Positions 16,655 to 25,337 of a stretch of 64,000 nt of DNA are shown here, in pieces. Position 1 is the stretch's first letter. Each line of letters begins with the position of its first letter. The notes beneath the pieces were generated by a model, which had not been told where the DNA came from, ran no database searches, and worked only from the letters and a program-made list of their open reading frames with translations. A program made the translations under genes and the position numbers. Origin of the DNA: Bin34 sp965219935 (GTDB lineage Bacteria > Chloroflexota > Anaerolineae > Caldilineales > Caldilineaceae); assembly GCA_965219935.1 (NCBI GenBank), contig CBDCOU010000003.1:2356001-2420000 (forward strand), read 5' to 3'.

Positions 16655-19228
16655 TCACAGCCTTGGATCAACCGGCTCGCTCTCGAGCGCGAGTACTGCG
16701 AATGCGCACTCGTGCACCCGGTGGAGAGGCTCCCGCTCCACAAAACGCTGCAGGCCCTCCAGGCCCAGCGCAAACTCCCGTAGGGCGAGTGATCTCTTCG
16801 TGGAAATGCTCCTGTTGCGCAGACGGTCCAGATTCTCCGACAGGGTGTACTCCGGTCCGTAAATGATGCGCAGGTATTCGGTACCCCTGCACTTCACGGC
16901 GGGTTGCACCAAGCCGCGTTTGCCGTGCGCCACAAAGTCCATCGGCTTGACGACGATGCCTTCCCCGCCCTTGCCCGTTAGTTTCTCCCACCAGACTGTG
17001 GCTTCAATCTCATCCTCGGTGTTCAGACGCACAACCTTGTGGTCGGTATCCTGGAACAGTGCCGGATCGGCTGCGTGCAGACGGCCGGCTATATCCATGT
17101 GCCACAAGTGGTTCTTTTCGGTATGCACTTGGCCCTCGCTCGCCAGCAGGTGGAACGGTGCCAATTGGATATCGGCGAGCGATGTCACCGGCCAGCAGTA
17201 CCGGGCGTAGGCATCACTGTAGTGTTGGGCGAGGTTCAGCCGCTCTGCGACCTGGACCAAGCCATCGCCGGTGTCGATGCCACGAACCGCCGTTTGCCGA
17301 AGGAGGGACTCGGCAGCCGTGAGGCTGGTCCGCGCAGCCGCACCCACGGCGGCATATTGTTCGCGGAGCAGTTCCTGCGCCTTGAGGGACCACGGCATGA
17401 GTTCATTGTCCAGAACGACCCAATCGGTCTCCAGCTCAGTCCAAAGACCGGCGTCCGCAATGCCCTTGCGGATACGTTCCAGGAATTGCGCCTCAAGGGT
17501 ACGGTCTTCAAAGAACCTCCGTCCGGTACGCGTGTAGCAGGCACCGATGCCTTCACCCGCGATGCCAAAGCGCCGTTCGATGGCTGCGGCGTCCTGCCCA
17601 ACTACAACTACGGCCCGTGAACCCATGTGTTTCTCCTGGCAGACGACCTCGGACACGCCGTTGTTGCAGAAGTGGGCAAACACCTCGGTCGGATGTTCGA
17701 GCACGCCAGGGAGCGCGGAGGTCTCGCACGGGGAAATGGTCGGCGGGAGATACACCAGCCAACGGGGATCCAGGGCAAAACGACTCACAACCTCAAGCGC
17801 CGCCGCTGCGTTTTCTTCCCGCACAGTGATATTGCCGCGGAGCCGGGTCACAACAATGCGCTTCCCGATTACGTCTCCAATATCAAGGACATTCGCCGCG
17901 CGGGTCCCGGCCGACACGACGGGAACCTCAGACTGGACATCCTCGGCTGCTGGTCTCACCGGTTCACAATAGACCTGCGCCGCCGGAACCGACACCAGTT
18001 CCTTCTCGGGGTACCGGAGCGCGGTCAGCCTGCCGCCAAAGACACAGCCCGTATCAATGTTGATGGTGCGGTTGAGCCAAGCTGGTTCCACAACCGGGGT
18101 ATGACCGTAGACCACCATCGCCTGCCCGCGATAGCCGGCCGCCCAGTCGGCGCGTACCGGGAGACCGAATTCGTCCGTTTCCCCGGTGGTCTCGCCATAC
18201 AGGCAGAAGTCCCGGACACGGGCCGACGCACGGCCCTGGTATTCCGCCTTCAGCCCCGCGTGGGCCACCACCAAGTCTCCGTCATCGAACACATAGTGGC
18301 TGATTAGTCCATCCAGGAACGCAGCCGCCCGTTGTTGAAACTCCGGGGACTCCATTTCCAACTGAGCGAGCGATTCCGCCAGTCCATGGGAGATCTGCAC
18401 CTTCCTGCCCTGGAGTTTGCGGACGAGCTTGGCTTCGTGATTGCCCGTTACGCAAAACGCGGTTCCGTCCGCGGTCATGGACATCACCAGCTTGAGTACC
18501 TTGGCAACGGTCGGACCCCGGTCCACGAGGTCGCCAACGAATACGGCCTTGCGCCCCTGAGGATGGGTGACGGAAAAACCGGTTTCCCCGATGTCGTCGG
18601 CGCGGGTCTCCAACCTGTATCCGAGACGTTTCAGGAGAATGGCAAGTTCATCGAAACACCCGTGGACGTCACCGATGATGTCGAACGGACCATGCTCGTT
18701 GCGCAAGTTGACCCACATGGGCATCCGCTCAACAAAAGCCTCTTCAACCTCTTCGGGGGAGTTGAGCACAAACACATACCGGAAGCCCTCGCGCCTCAAC
18801 CGGCGCAGCGATCGCTTGAGCTGTGCGGCCTGATTGCGCACCACGTGCGGGCCAAACGAGCGCTCCGGGCGCTCCTTGTTGCGGGCTAGGCACAGGGCCT
18901 CGGGCATGTTCAGGACGATGGCCACCGACAGGCAGTCGTGCTCCCGGGCGAGTCCCACCAGAGGCTTGCGCGCCCGCGGCTGCACGCTGGTGGCGTCGAT
19001 GACGGTGAGGCGGCCGGCCCGCAGACGCGTGGCCGCAATGAAGTTGAGCAGCGCAAAGGCGTCGGGCGTTGCGGACTGGTCGGTAGCGTCATCCGCCACC
19101 ATGGCCCGGCAGGTGTCCGAGGACACCACTTCCGTGGACTTGAAGTGGCGGGCGGCAAAGGTGGACTTCCCCGAGCCCGTGGGGCCGATGAGAACCACCA
19201 GACACAATTCGGGAATGGCGATCTTCAT
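16655..19228 (-). CDS. pnkp: Polynucleotide kinase-phosphatase-ligase (bacterial Pnkp), RNA repair
   Basis: A three-domain RNA end-healing and sealing enzyme, 857 residues, the usual length. The 5' kinase domain has the P-loop GPTGSGKST (residues 15-23). The metallophosphatase domain has DIIGDVHG (184-191), VFVGDLVDRGP and CVTGNHE. The C-terminal nucleotidyltransferase-ligase domain has KHMGSR (533-538) as the adenylated-lysine motif and EGIVVKP as a later motif. It partners with Hen1, encoded immediately upstream with a 4-bp ATGA overlap. In characterised systems Pnkp and Hen1 form a heterotetramer that repairs tRNAs cut by ribotoxins and 2'-O-methylates the repaired site. All signature residues I can check are present, so it is likely functional. 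Confidence 0.96.
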   Translation of the reverse strand: MKIAIPELCLVVLIGPTGSGKSTFAARHFKSTEVVSSDTCRAMVADDATDQSATPDAFALLNFIAATRLRAGRLTVIDATSVQPRARKPLVGLAREHDCLSVAIVLNMPEALCLARNKERPERSFGPHVVRNQAAQLKRSLRRLRREGFRYVFVLNSPEEVEEAFVERMPMWVNLRNEHGPFDIIGDVHGCFDELAILLKRLGYRLETRADDIGETGFSVTHPQGRKAVFVGDLVDRGPTVAKVLKLVMSMTADGTAFCVTGNHEAKLVRKLQGRKVQISHGLAESLAQLEMESPEFQQRAAAFLDGLISHYVFDDGDLVVAHAGLKAEYQGRASARVRDFCLYGETTGETDEFGLPVRADWAAGYRGQAMVVYGHTPVVEPAWLNRTINIDTGCVFGGRLTALRYPEKELVSVPAAQVYCEPVRPAAEDVQSEVPVVSAGTRAANVLDIGDVIGKRIVVTRLRGNITVREENAAAALEVVSRFALDPRWLVYLPPTISPCETSALPGVLEHPTEVFAHFCNNGVSEVVCQEKHMGSRAVVVVGQDAAAIERRFGIAGEGIGACYTRTGRRFFEDRTLEAQFLERIRKGIADAGLWTELETDWVVLDNELMPWSLKAQELLREQYAAVGAAARTSLTAAESLLRQTAVRGIDTGDGLVQVAERLNLAQHYSDAYARYCWPVTSLADIQLAPFHLLASEGQVHTEKNHLWHMDIAGRLHAADPALFQDTDHKVVRLNTEDEIEATVWWEKLTGKGGEGIVVKPMDFVAHGKRGLVQPAVKCRGTEYLRIIYGPEYTLSENLDRLRNRSISTKRSLALREFALGLEGLQRFVEREPLHRVHECAFAVLALESEPVDPRL

Positions 19229-20625
19229 TGGGTGAAGACCCCCATCTGGGTCGGTGCCCCATGGTCGGGGTGGACAGGACCGATGTCTTGGAAACGCACA
19301 TCATACTTGCGGCGGTGGGCGACCCGCCTCGACCAGTCGCGGAATTGCTCCCGCGTCCACTCAAACCGGTGGTCCGCATGCCTGAAGGCTCCGGCGGACA
19401 AGCCGTTGAACAGCACGTTGTAATCCGCATTGGGGGTCGTGACGAGGACGGCATTGGGTTGCGCGGTCCCAAACACGGCCTCCTCGAAGGCGCCAAGCCG
19501 CGGGGCATCGATGTGTTCGATCACCTCCATGGCTACGGCGGCATCGTGGCCTGCGAGCCGGCTGTCCGTATAGACAAGGGATCCGTGCAGCAGGTTGACA
19601 CGCTGCCGCTGTAGCGGAGGCAGGGCGTCAAGGCGCAAACGGCGGCGCGCTGCTTCCAAGGCCCGATGCGAGACATCGATGCCGGTGATGGAGCGAACCG
19701 AAGGCTCATTGAGGAGAGAGCCAATCAATCTACCTTCGCCACAACCGAGGTCAAGCACCTTGGCAGCCCCAAGGCTGCGGAGCGCGTCCAGCACGGCCTG
19801 AATACGCTGCTCATTTAATCGAAGCGGGGCTTCAAGTTGTTTCTCTGCCTGTTCGTGCCGTGTAGCCATGGCATCCGGATCCGTCGGCCCGGCATCCAGC
19901 AGTTGGACCAGAGCCTGGTCGACAAGGCCGCGCTGATGCTTCAGATAACGGCGCGAGATGAGATCCCGCAGCGGATGGCTGTCCAACCAACCCTCGCCAA
20001 AGCGCAGCAACTTGGCCACCTCATCGTCACCGACCCAGTAGTGCTTGTGGTCGTCCAGGACGGGCAACAGTACGTACAGGTGGGCGAGCAGGTCCCGGAG
20101 GCGGGTCGTCGCCGCGAGGCGTACGCTGAAATACGGGCTGGAGCCCCACTCGGGAAAGCGTTCGTCCAGCGGATGGCTCTCAATTCCAACGGCATAGCCA
20201 AGGGGTTCGAACAGCCTCCCAATAAGGTCCGCGCCTTCCCGCGAGGGCACGACGGGGATCCGGGCTTCCAGCGGAATGTCCTTGTCCGCCAGATCCGGTC
20301 GGTCCCTGCTGGTGCCTGCGAGAGCACTGCCGAACACCTTGGCAATCGCCACGCTCAGGTGTGACGATGCGACGTAGGGCCGATCGTTTACGTATTGCGC
20401 AAGCCAGCTGCCGACCTTGGACGCACCGGGCTTTGGACGTACAAGCCCCACGGGATCGATGTTCAGCAGAAGCGCCACCGTGCAATGGTGGCTTTCCGCT
20501 TCAGGGTAGAAGACATCAGCCCGCCCGAACGGGAGTTTGAACGACTGAAACCGGCTGGGGTTCTTGTATATCAGAAACCCAAGATCGGTGGCAGGCTGAT
20601 GTGTGGTGGAGATGGTTAGCAGCAT
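19225..20625 (-). CDS. hen1: Hen1, 3'-terminal RNA ribose 2'-O-methyltransferase
   Basis: A 466-residue partner of Pnkp. I use the ATG at 20625 (MLLTISTTHQPATDLGFLIYKNP), the conserved family start. The N-terminal half (residues 1 to about 240) is the Hen1-specific domain that activates the Pnkp ligase. The C-terminal half is a SAM methyltransferase with VLDLGCGEGRLIG and GIDVS as the SAM-binding motifs and EVIEH as the start of the metal-binding active site. It marks the repaired RNA end so that it cannot be cut again. First gene of a two-gene operon. An AT-rich TTATAA on the minus strand near 20670 could be its -10. Confidence 0.95.
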   Translation of the reverse strand: MLLTISTTHQPATDLGFLIYKNPSRFQSFKLPFGRADVFYPEAESHHCTVALLLNIDPVGLVRPKPGASKVGSWLAQYVNDRPYVASSHLSVAIAKVFGSALAGTSRDRPDLADKDIPLEARIPVVPSREGADLIGRLFEPLGYAVGIESHPLDERFPEWGSSPYFSVRLAATTRLRDLLAHLYVLLPVLDDHKHYWVGDDEVAKLLRFGEGWLDSHPLRDLISRRYLKHQRGLVDQALVQLLDAGPTDPDAMATRHEQAEKQLEAPLRLNEQRIQAVLDALRSLGAAKVLDLGCGEGRLIGSLLNEPSVRSITGIDVSHRALEAARRRLRLDALPPLQRQRVNLLHGSLVYTDSRLAGHDAAVAMEVIEHIDAPRLGAFEEAVFGTAQPNAVLVTTPNADYNVLFNGLSAGAFRHADHRFEWTREQFRDWSRRVAHRRKYDVRFQDIGPVHPDHGAPTQMGVFTQ

Positions 20626-20856
20626 TACGCCAGTGGTTGTACAGACAATGCCAAGAGAACAATGGAGCTTATAACGCTGCCGCGCTAGCAACGAAACTCC
20701 ATGCTGGCCTTTATGCAGATGCCTGCCCGGGATTCATGGCGTCCATGTCAACGCAAGGCTGATTTGTGTTCCATCCGCATGAGATGGACAGGTTTGAGAT
20801 TGCTGTCTCACTGAACGGAGTGGATTGCACCTCGTCCGCAGCCTCTCGTTGCGTTG

Positions 20857-21299
20857 TCATTGGTCCTTCAGTGGGCGATGCAGGACCAAGGCATTGGTGA
20901 CGCTGCCGTCTGTGTCGCCCTTCCCACCAATGCTCGCCAACATCCAGCCGTATCTCGCGGACACGTATGAGGTTTTCATCCAGGTCGTCATACCCGTCCC
21001 CATGACCTCTGCCCGGACTCTGGCGCGGTCGTACAACTCTTCGCGGATCAGGTTGTCGGCTGCCCTGAATCCGCTTCGTGTAGCCCGAATGTCCTCGATC
21101 ACTTCGCCCATGAGTTGCCGACGGTCCTCAAACTCACGCTCACAAGCTTGTTCCATAGTCATGGGCTCTTGGGATTGATCCTCAGCGAGCACCCTCAGGT
21201 AGTTGCGCACCAGTGCCGATACCGACGTGTCCAACTCCGCTGCCCGAATGCGGACCAGTTGATGGGCCTCTCGTCAACGGATACGGTTATGTTCTTCAT
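20857..21299 (-). pseudogene. Frameshifted ribbon-helix-helix (VapB-like) antitoxin
   Basis: The start MKNITVSVDER (ATG at 21299) is followed by HQLVRIRAAELDTSVSALVRNYLRVLA in a different frame. Together they make the standard RHH antitoxin, so one base has been lost near 21267. Continuing, GFRAADNLIREELYDRARVR is the normal C-terminal end of this type. The frame then reads on for about 45 unrelated residues, as if the original stop were gone. No PIN toxin follows. A dead or damaged antitoxin, unless the frameshift is a sequencing error. Confidence 0.7.
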
Positions 21300-21660
21300 G
21301 TCCACAACCTCACAGTTTCCGGGGGCCACACTGTAAGGAATGCATCAGCGTGTTGCAACGAAGTGACCCATGATCAGGGATCGGCCACGTGTTGACGCCC
21401 CTGGCCTGCCGTTCGATGATTGGCTTGAGCCATTCCCTGGATTGTTCCAGCAGGACCGGAGTTCTCGGCTCACGTCCTTCCGAGACGCGGCGACTATCGC
21501 CGGCAGGGACGGGGCTTCATCAGAACTCGAGTGCCGGTCGTGCAAACCTTCCCTTTTAACCGAGAGCGAATGGCCTTCACTTGCAGACTCTGTCAGAGTT
21601 GAAGAAACTTAGAATGCCGGATCGGGAGGAATGCCTCTGACAGGAAGGAAAACAGAGGTG
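21300..21660. other. Gene-free stretch inside the toxin-antitoxin cluster
   Basis: No frame shows a recognisable domain. It separates the broken antitoxin from the rightward small-gene cluster and should contain promoters for both directions, but none is clear. Confidence 0.4.
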
Positions 21661-21930
21661 ATGATGTCAACTCATCGAACCATCGAGGAAACAGGACGAC
21701 TCGGTGAAGAGGTCTACGAGAGAAAAATCCGGCCAAAGGTCGAAGCGACCCATTACGGGAAAATAGTTGCCATCGACGTGGACAGCGGTGACTACGCCAT
21801 CGCCGACACTGGTCTCGCTGCGGCAGAGGCCCTACGAAAACAGCATCCCGTTCTTGATGTTTGGGTAGTGAGGGTGGGATATCCGACGCTACGTACCTTC
21901 GGAGGTAATTCTGAGCGGAGGAACGGATGA
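21661..21930 (+). CDS. Small conserved hypothetical protein of a protease-linked or toxin-linked pair
   Basis: About 89 residues from the ATG at 21661 (or 21664), preceded by the purine-rich ACAGAGGTG. The body THRTIEETGRLGEEVYERKIRP...GKIVAIDVDSGDYAIADTGLAAAEALRKQHP...VRVGYPTLRTFGG has a pattern I recall in many Chloroflexota and cyanobacterial genomes. There it is typically followed by a small clan-AA aspartic protease gene starting MIEGxVNA. Here the next ATG overlaps its stop (ATGA) and begins exactly MIEGLVNA, but that gene is cut off. Function unknown; no signal peptide. Confidence 0.72.
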   Translation: MMSTHRTIEETGRLGEEVYERKIRPKVEATHYGKIVAIDVDSGDYAIADTGLAAAEALRKQHPVLDVWVVRVGYPTLRTFGGNSERRNG

Positions 21931-22164
21931 TAGAGGGCTTGGTGAATGCCGTAATGTGGTACCCGCCATAGAGCAGGGTGCGCTGTTGGATGTGTTGGTT
22001 CACCCGAACAAGACCGCTGTACCGGACAATACATCTACGTGGTTTCCATCCAAGCGTACGTTCATCTGGTTCCGTTCGTCATACAGCCCAATGGCACCCG
22101 ATTTCTGAAGACGATCACTCCCGGCCGCCAGGCCACGAGGGAATACCGCAGTAGGCAACCGTGA
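21927..22164 (+). pseudogene. Deletion junction: stub of an aspartic-protease-like gene fused to a frameshifted BrnT-like toxin
   Basis: The first codons read MIEGLVNA and then lose similarity. From about 21955 another frame encodes VVPAIEQGALLDVLVHPNKT. After a one-base shift near 22022 the sequence continues QYIYVVSIQAYVHLVPFV...GTRFLKTITPGRQATREYR. Together these match small toxins of the BrnT/DUF4258-like kind, whose usual pattern is EQGxLLDxLxHPN...YVVxIxxYVxLVPFVxxxxxxFLKTIIPSRKATRxY. The toxin lacks its N-terminus and is frameshifted. It ends overlapping the start (GTGA) of the intact antitoxin gene at 22161. Confidence 0.6.
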
Positions 22165-22442
22165 CGCACCACGACATGGACGCGGAAGAGCGGGACATTC
22201 TGGACCGCTTCGAGAGGGGCGAGTTACGCCCGGCACCCGACGCTGACCGGAAGATGGAGGAAGCCCGGAAGGCAGCCCACAACACTTTCAAAAAGACCAG
22301 ACGGATCAATCTGCGCGTCACAGAACGCGATTACATGCTCGTTCGCGCGCGAGCGAGGGAAGAAGGGATACCCTACCAGACGCTGCTGTCGAGCGTCATC
22401 CACAAGTACTTTTCCGGGCGGTTGAACGAGAACAGTGGATGA
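22161..22442 (+). CDS. Antitoxin (RHH/CopG-like), partner of a broken toxin
   Basis: A protein of up to 93 residues; start GTG at 22161 overlaps the toxin remnant, or the ATG at 22176 (MDAEERDILDRFERGEL). The charged N-terminal part would neutralise the toxin. The C-terminal half KTRRINLRVTERDYMLVRARAREEGIPYQTLLSSVIHKYFSG is a typical RHH DNA-binding domain. It seems intact although its toxin is not. An orphan antitoxin like this may still repress its own promoter or protect against related toxins. Confidence 0.8.
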   Translation: MTHHDMDAEERDILDRFERGELRPAPDADRKMEEARKAAHNTFKKTRRINLRVTERDYMLVRARAREEGIPYQTLLSSVIHKYFSGRLNENSG

Positions 22443-22587
22443 ACCGAGTGGCCGGCAGGGACCAGCCATGGAAAACATGCAATAAGTTGGTAAAGCGGTC
22501 TTCTGAGACCCTGCCGGGCGACCTGTGATCACAACCGAAGTCGATGAAGACGTTCTGCCTGGGGACCGGCATTCCGGTGGACGCGTA

Positions 22588-22618
22588 ACGGCTTTGGGAA
22601 CGCCAATCCCAAAGCCGT
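22588..22618 (-). terminator. Strong hairpin downstream of the SWIM-domain gene
   Basis: A perfect 12-bp stem (ACGGCTTTGGGA / TCCCAAAGCCGT) with a 7-base loop lies 47 bases beyond the stop of the minus-strand gene at 22665. There is no strong U-run. Confidence 0.55.
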
Positions 22619-22664
22619 CACACCAGTCTCCAATCCAGCCCGTATTCCTGGTGCCGGCGCAGGA

Positions 22665-24419
22665 TTACAGACCGGCTTTGTTCAACTCATCCTGCAGCGC
22701 GCGCAATCGCCGGTGGTGTTCCCGGAACTCGGCCATGAAGTCGGTCCACGCCGGTTCCTGTGACATCTGGCGGTAAAGGTCCCGCATCGTGGTCAGGTAG
22801 GTACACGCATATTGGTACCGCGCCCGACCGCGAGCCTTTATTAACTCCTCCACTTGTTGCCGGTAGATTTCAACAGCAGCCTCGGGATGTGTCTCCGAAG
22901 CAGCTTGGGCCACTTGAAGCAGCCGATCTCCGGCATAGTAGCGAGAAATCTGCTCGTATTGCCGTACCGATTTCAACGCGAGGTCTATTTTGCCTTCTGC
23001 CAAGTAAATGTCGGTCAACAGGCCGTATTGCCGAGCGGCGGCCCACTCGGCCAGCAACTTCGAGCGTGATGTCTGCCAGATGCCAAGGCGCTGACACAGC
23101 TCCCGTACGTCCTGGTACGCAGCAAGGCTGGGACGTTGTTCGAGCAACCGTTGAGCCAGAACCAAAGCCTCGGCCAGTTCCCCGCGTTCTTCGTGTTGAT
23201 CCTTGAGCCATTCCATCAAACCATGGTTGTTGGTCGTTTCGATCCTCCCGGCCACCAATGGTTCCACCTTGCGACCGTCGCCATGTGCGCTGAATATCCC
23301 CGCCAGGGTCAGCAAGTCCAAGTCCCCGGCCTGATCGGCTTCGGCCAATGCCTCGTCCAACCGCCCCAGCGCCAGCAGGCGGTCCACCAAATCGTCCAAG
23401 CGGCCGCTCTCACGACAGATCTCCAGGAAGGCATCGTCGTCCAGGTGGTCGGCCTCCAAGTCCAGCAGGAGACTGCCGTATGCTTGGCGTTTATAGCCAT
23501 CGTACCGACCTGTGGCTGCCGGCAGGGCGGCCCGTACCCAACCGGCAATGAGACTCTTCTCTGCTTCGGTGGCATGTTCCAGTATGAGGTCCTCCGCGCC
23601 ATCCCCCAAGCCGTACCCTCCATAATCCAACTCCGAACGGTATATTGCAAAGAGGCCTTGCAGAGCTTTCTCTCTGGCCACAGCATCGTCGTCACCGGCA
23701 TCCAGGCACTTCCCAAGTCCTTGGACGCACCGATTCACTGCGTCGTACAAGTAATCGCTGTCGTGGTAGTCGTCGTGCAACATCTCAAAATGCTCAAAAA
23801 CTTCCTGGGCTACCGCCTGGTACACGATACCGGCGTTGGCATAATCGGACCTGGCCAGGAAATTGTCACCGGAGCCCAATACAACGCCAATGCCCCCGGT
23901 ACCATCCCAATCCCAGCCATCAACACTGCTTCGGATAGCGGATGCTGCCTGCCGACGGTAACTTTCCAGATCGACCAAAGTGCTGCTCCGGCTGTCTCCG
24001 GGCAAAGACGACTCCAGCAAGGTCTCCAAGTTGGGCTGAACCTCCAGCATTTGCTTGATGAGGGCAATCAGTTCCGACTTGCTGCGGCGCTCCAGGTTCG
24101 CGTCCGGATCTTCCACAGTCCGGAAGACATCGGGTTGGTTCAACCAGGTTAGCAGCAGCGCTCCGACGTGCTTGCAACGTCCGCCGCCACCCACCGGACA
24201 GGAACAATGGGCCTCCTTGATGCCTTCGGCACTGCCGGCAACCCACAACCTGTATGGTTGGGGCCTCGAGCCTTGACACAAGGCCTTGAGGGTGTCTCCT
24301 TGAAGGCGCGTCTCGAAGATGGCCCCACCCTTGAAGTAACTGTGTCCGCGTTGGAAGCTTTGTGAGCCTACCCAATCGGATATGGCCCCTTCGTTCAGTG
24401 TGGGGAAGGGATTGCGCAT
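22665..24419 (-). CDS. SWIM zinc-finger protein with a long helical-repeat region
   Basis: A 584-residue protein starting at the ATG at 24419 (MRNPFPTLNEGAISDWV), with AAGGAG 9 bases upstream; the longer open frame is discarded. The N-terminal part resembles the SWIM module: a strand-rich region ending in the zinc motif CSCPVGGGGRCKHVGALLL (CxC...CxH, about residues 75-93). Residues from about 180 to the end are alpha-helical repeats (for example YDAVNRCVQGLGKCLDAGDDD and LLALGRLDEALAEADQAGDLDLLTLAG) like TPR/HEAT solenoids. SWIM domains bind DNA or proteins, and such proteins sometimes sit beside SNF2 helicases, but none is here. No signal peptide. Function unknown. Confidence 0.87.
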   Translation of the reverse strand: MRNPFPTLNEGAISDWVGSQSFQRGHSYFKGGAIFETRLQGDTLKALCQGSRPQPYRLWVAGSAEGIKEAHCSCPVGGGGRCKHVGALLLTWLNQPDVFRTVEDPDANLERRSKSELIALIKQMLEVQPNLETLLESSLPGDSRSSTLVDLESYRRQAASAIRSSVDGWDWDGTGGIGVVLGSGDNFLARSDYANAGIVYQAVAQEVFEHFEMLHDDYHDSDYLYDAVNRCVQGLGKCLDAGDDDAVAREKALQGLFAIYRSELDYGGYGLGDGAEDLILEHATEAEKSLIAGWVRAALPAATGRYDGYKRQAYGSLLLDLEADHLDDDAFLEICRESGRLDDLVDRLLALGRLDEALAEADQAGDLDLLTLAGIFSAHGDGRKVEPLVAGRIETTNNHGLMEWLKDQHEERGELAEALVLAQRLLEQRPSLAAYQDVRELCQRLGIWQTSRSKLLAEWAAARQYGLLTDIYLAEGKIDLALKSVRQYEQISRYYAGDRLLQVAQAASETHPEAAVEIYRQQVEELIKARGRARYQYACTYLTTMRDLYRQMSQEPAWTDFMAEFREHHRRLRALQDELNKAGL

Positions 24420-24714
24420 GATTCTCAGCTCCTTTCGCCCTTGCAGTTCTGCACAAACGACCCCGAGGGGGGATTTGTTCCCGGAGCTTTGGCAGTCCCC
24501 AACGGAAACGCCTCTCACCGTACAGAAGCCCTTGGAACAAGGGCCTTGTGGACGCACTCCGAACGGGCCGGGTTGCTGTGCACGGAGCAGGACGGCAGAC
24601 CCCACCGGTAGGACAGCCGGACACCGAGGCACGCCCATTGCGGTTTACTGCCGGGTAGGGGGACAGTATAGTGGCCAGCAGGATCACGCGACCTAGCAAT
24701 CCCCAGCTGAACTG
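24420..24714. other. Promoter-side stretch of the SWIM gene, no gene
   Basis: No supported reading frame. The ribosome-binding site of the SWIM gene lies at its left end. Confidence 0.4.
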
Positions 24715-25020
24715 CAGCACGGTGTGCCCAAGGTGGGTCCGGTCGTGGCGGTCGTGCTCATGTCCGAGTTGCTGGAAGTGAGCCGTCGCAACGGGCATGA
24801 GATAGCTGCGCTGGTCGGCGTGTCCCCCTGAACCGGAACAACGATCGGTACCAATGCCGCGTCTGGGGCGGTCGCGCTTCCGTGCGCACAGTCCCCTGCA
24901 TGGTCACCGTGACCTCCACCCGCCATCATCCTGCCATCCGCGGAACAAGGACCATCTGGGCCGGCTGATTGGCCACAAGCCCAAATCCTGTCTGGATGCA
25001 ATCACCCTGTGTCCCAAAGG
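24715..25020 (+). pseudogene. Remnant of an IS110-family transposase (C-terminal transposase_20 part)
   Basis: Successive frames read VPKVGPVVAVVLMSELLEVSRRNGHEIAALVGVSP (shown in part), then RVWGGRASVRTVPCMVTVTSTRHHPAIR. These match the IS110 pattern GVGPxTAxxLLxELPELGxLxxKxIAALVGVAP followed by GGRxxVRxALYMAxLxAxRxNPxIR. Stops and a frame change break it. The end, HKPKSCLDAIT, may correspond to the terminal GKPKKVALxA. Dead element fragment just upstream of vapBC. Confidence 0.68.
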
Positions 25021-25037
25021 GGCAATACAGCATATGA

Positions 25038-25060
25038 TAGATTTATAGATTGTAAATCTA
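25038..25060. promoter_or_regulatory. Probable operator/promoter of vapBC
   Basis: A perfect inverted repeat (TAGATTTA, 7-base spacer, TAAATCTA) in very AT-rich DNA lies 19 bases before the vapB start. TATAGA at 25065 could be the -10. VapB antitoxins usually repress their own operon through such palindromes. Confidence 0.6.
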
Positions 25061-25079
25061 CCTGTATAGAATAAAGGCA

Positions 25080-25337
25080 ATGGGTCTCAGCATCAAGAAC
25101 GAGGAGACGTGTCGGCTGGCCAGTGAATTGGCGCATCTGACCGGTGAGACCATGACCGGAGCCATCACGGTGGCTCTCAAGGAACGCCTGGAGCGCAAGC
25201 GGAGGGAAGGCAGCACCGAGACCCGCGTACAGAGGCTTCTTGCCATCGGCGACCGATGCGCAAACATGCTGGGCGACGGTCCCTCGGCCGTCGAGCACGG
25301 TGATTTCCTGTATGACGAGCACGGACTGCCCAAGTGA
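25080..25337 (+). CDS. vapB: VapB-type antitoxin (Rv0623-like)
   Basis: An 85-residue antitoxin: MGLSIKNEETCRLASELAHLTGETMTGAITVALKERLERKRRE is the DNA-binding N-terminal part of the PF07704 type. The C-terminal part ending HGDFLYDEHGLPK is the toxin-binding tail; the ending YDExGLPK is characteristic. It is followed by the PIN toxin with a GTGA overlap. The short leader is AT-rich with a palindrome, consistent with autoregulation. Confidence 0.92.
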   Translation: MGLSIKNEETCRLASELAHLTGETMTGAITVALKERLERKRREGSTETRVQRLLAIGDRCANMLGDGPSAVEHGDFLYDEHGLPK

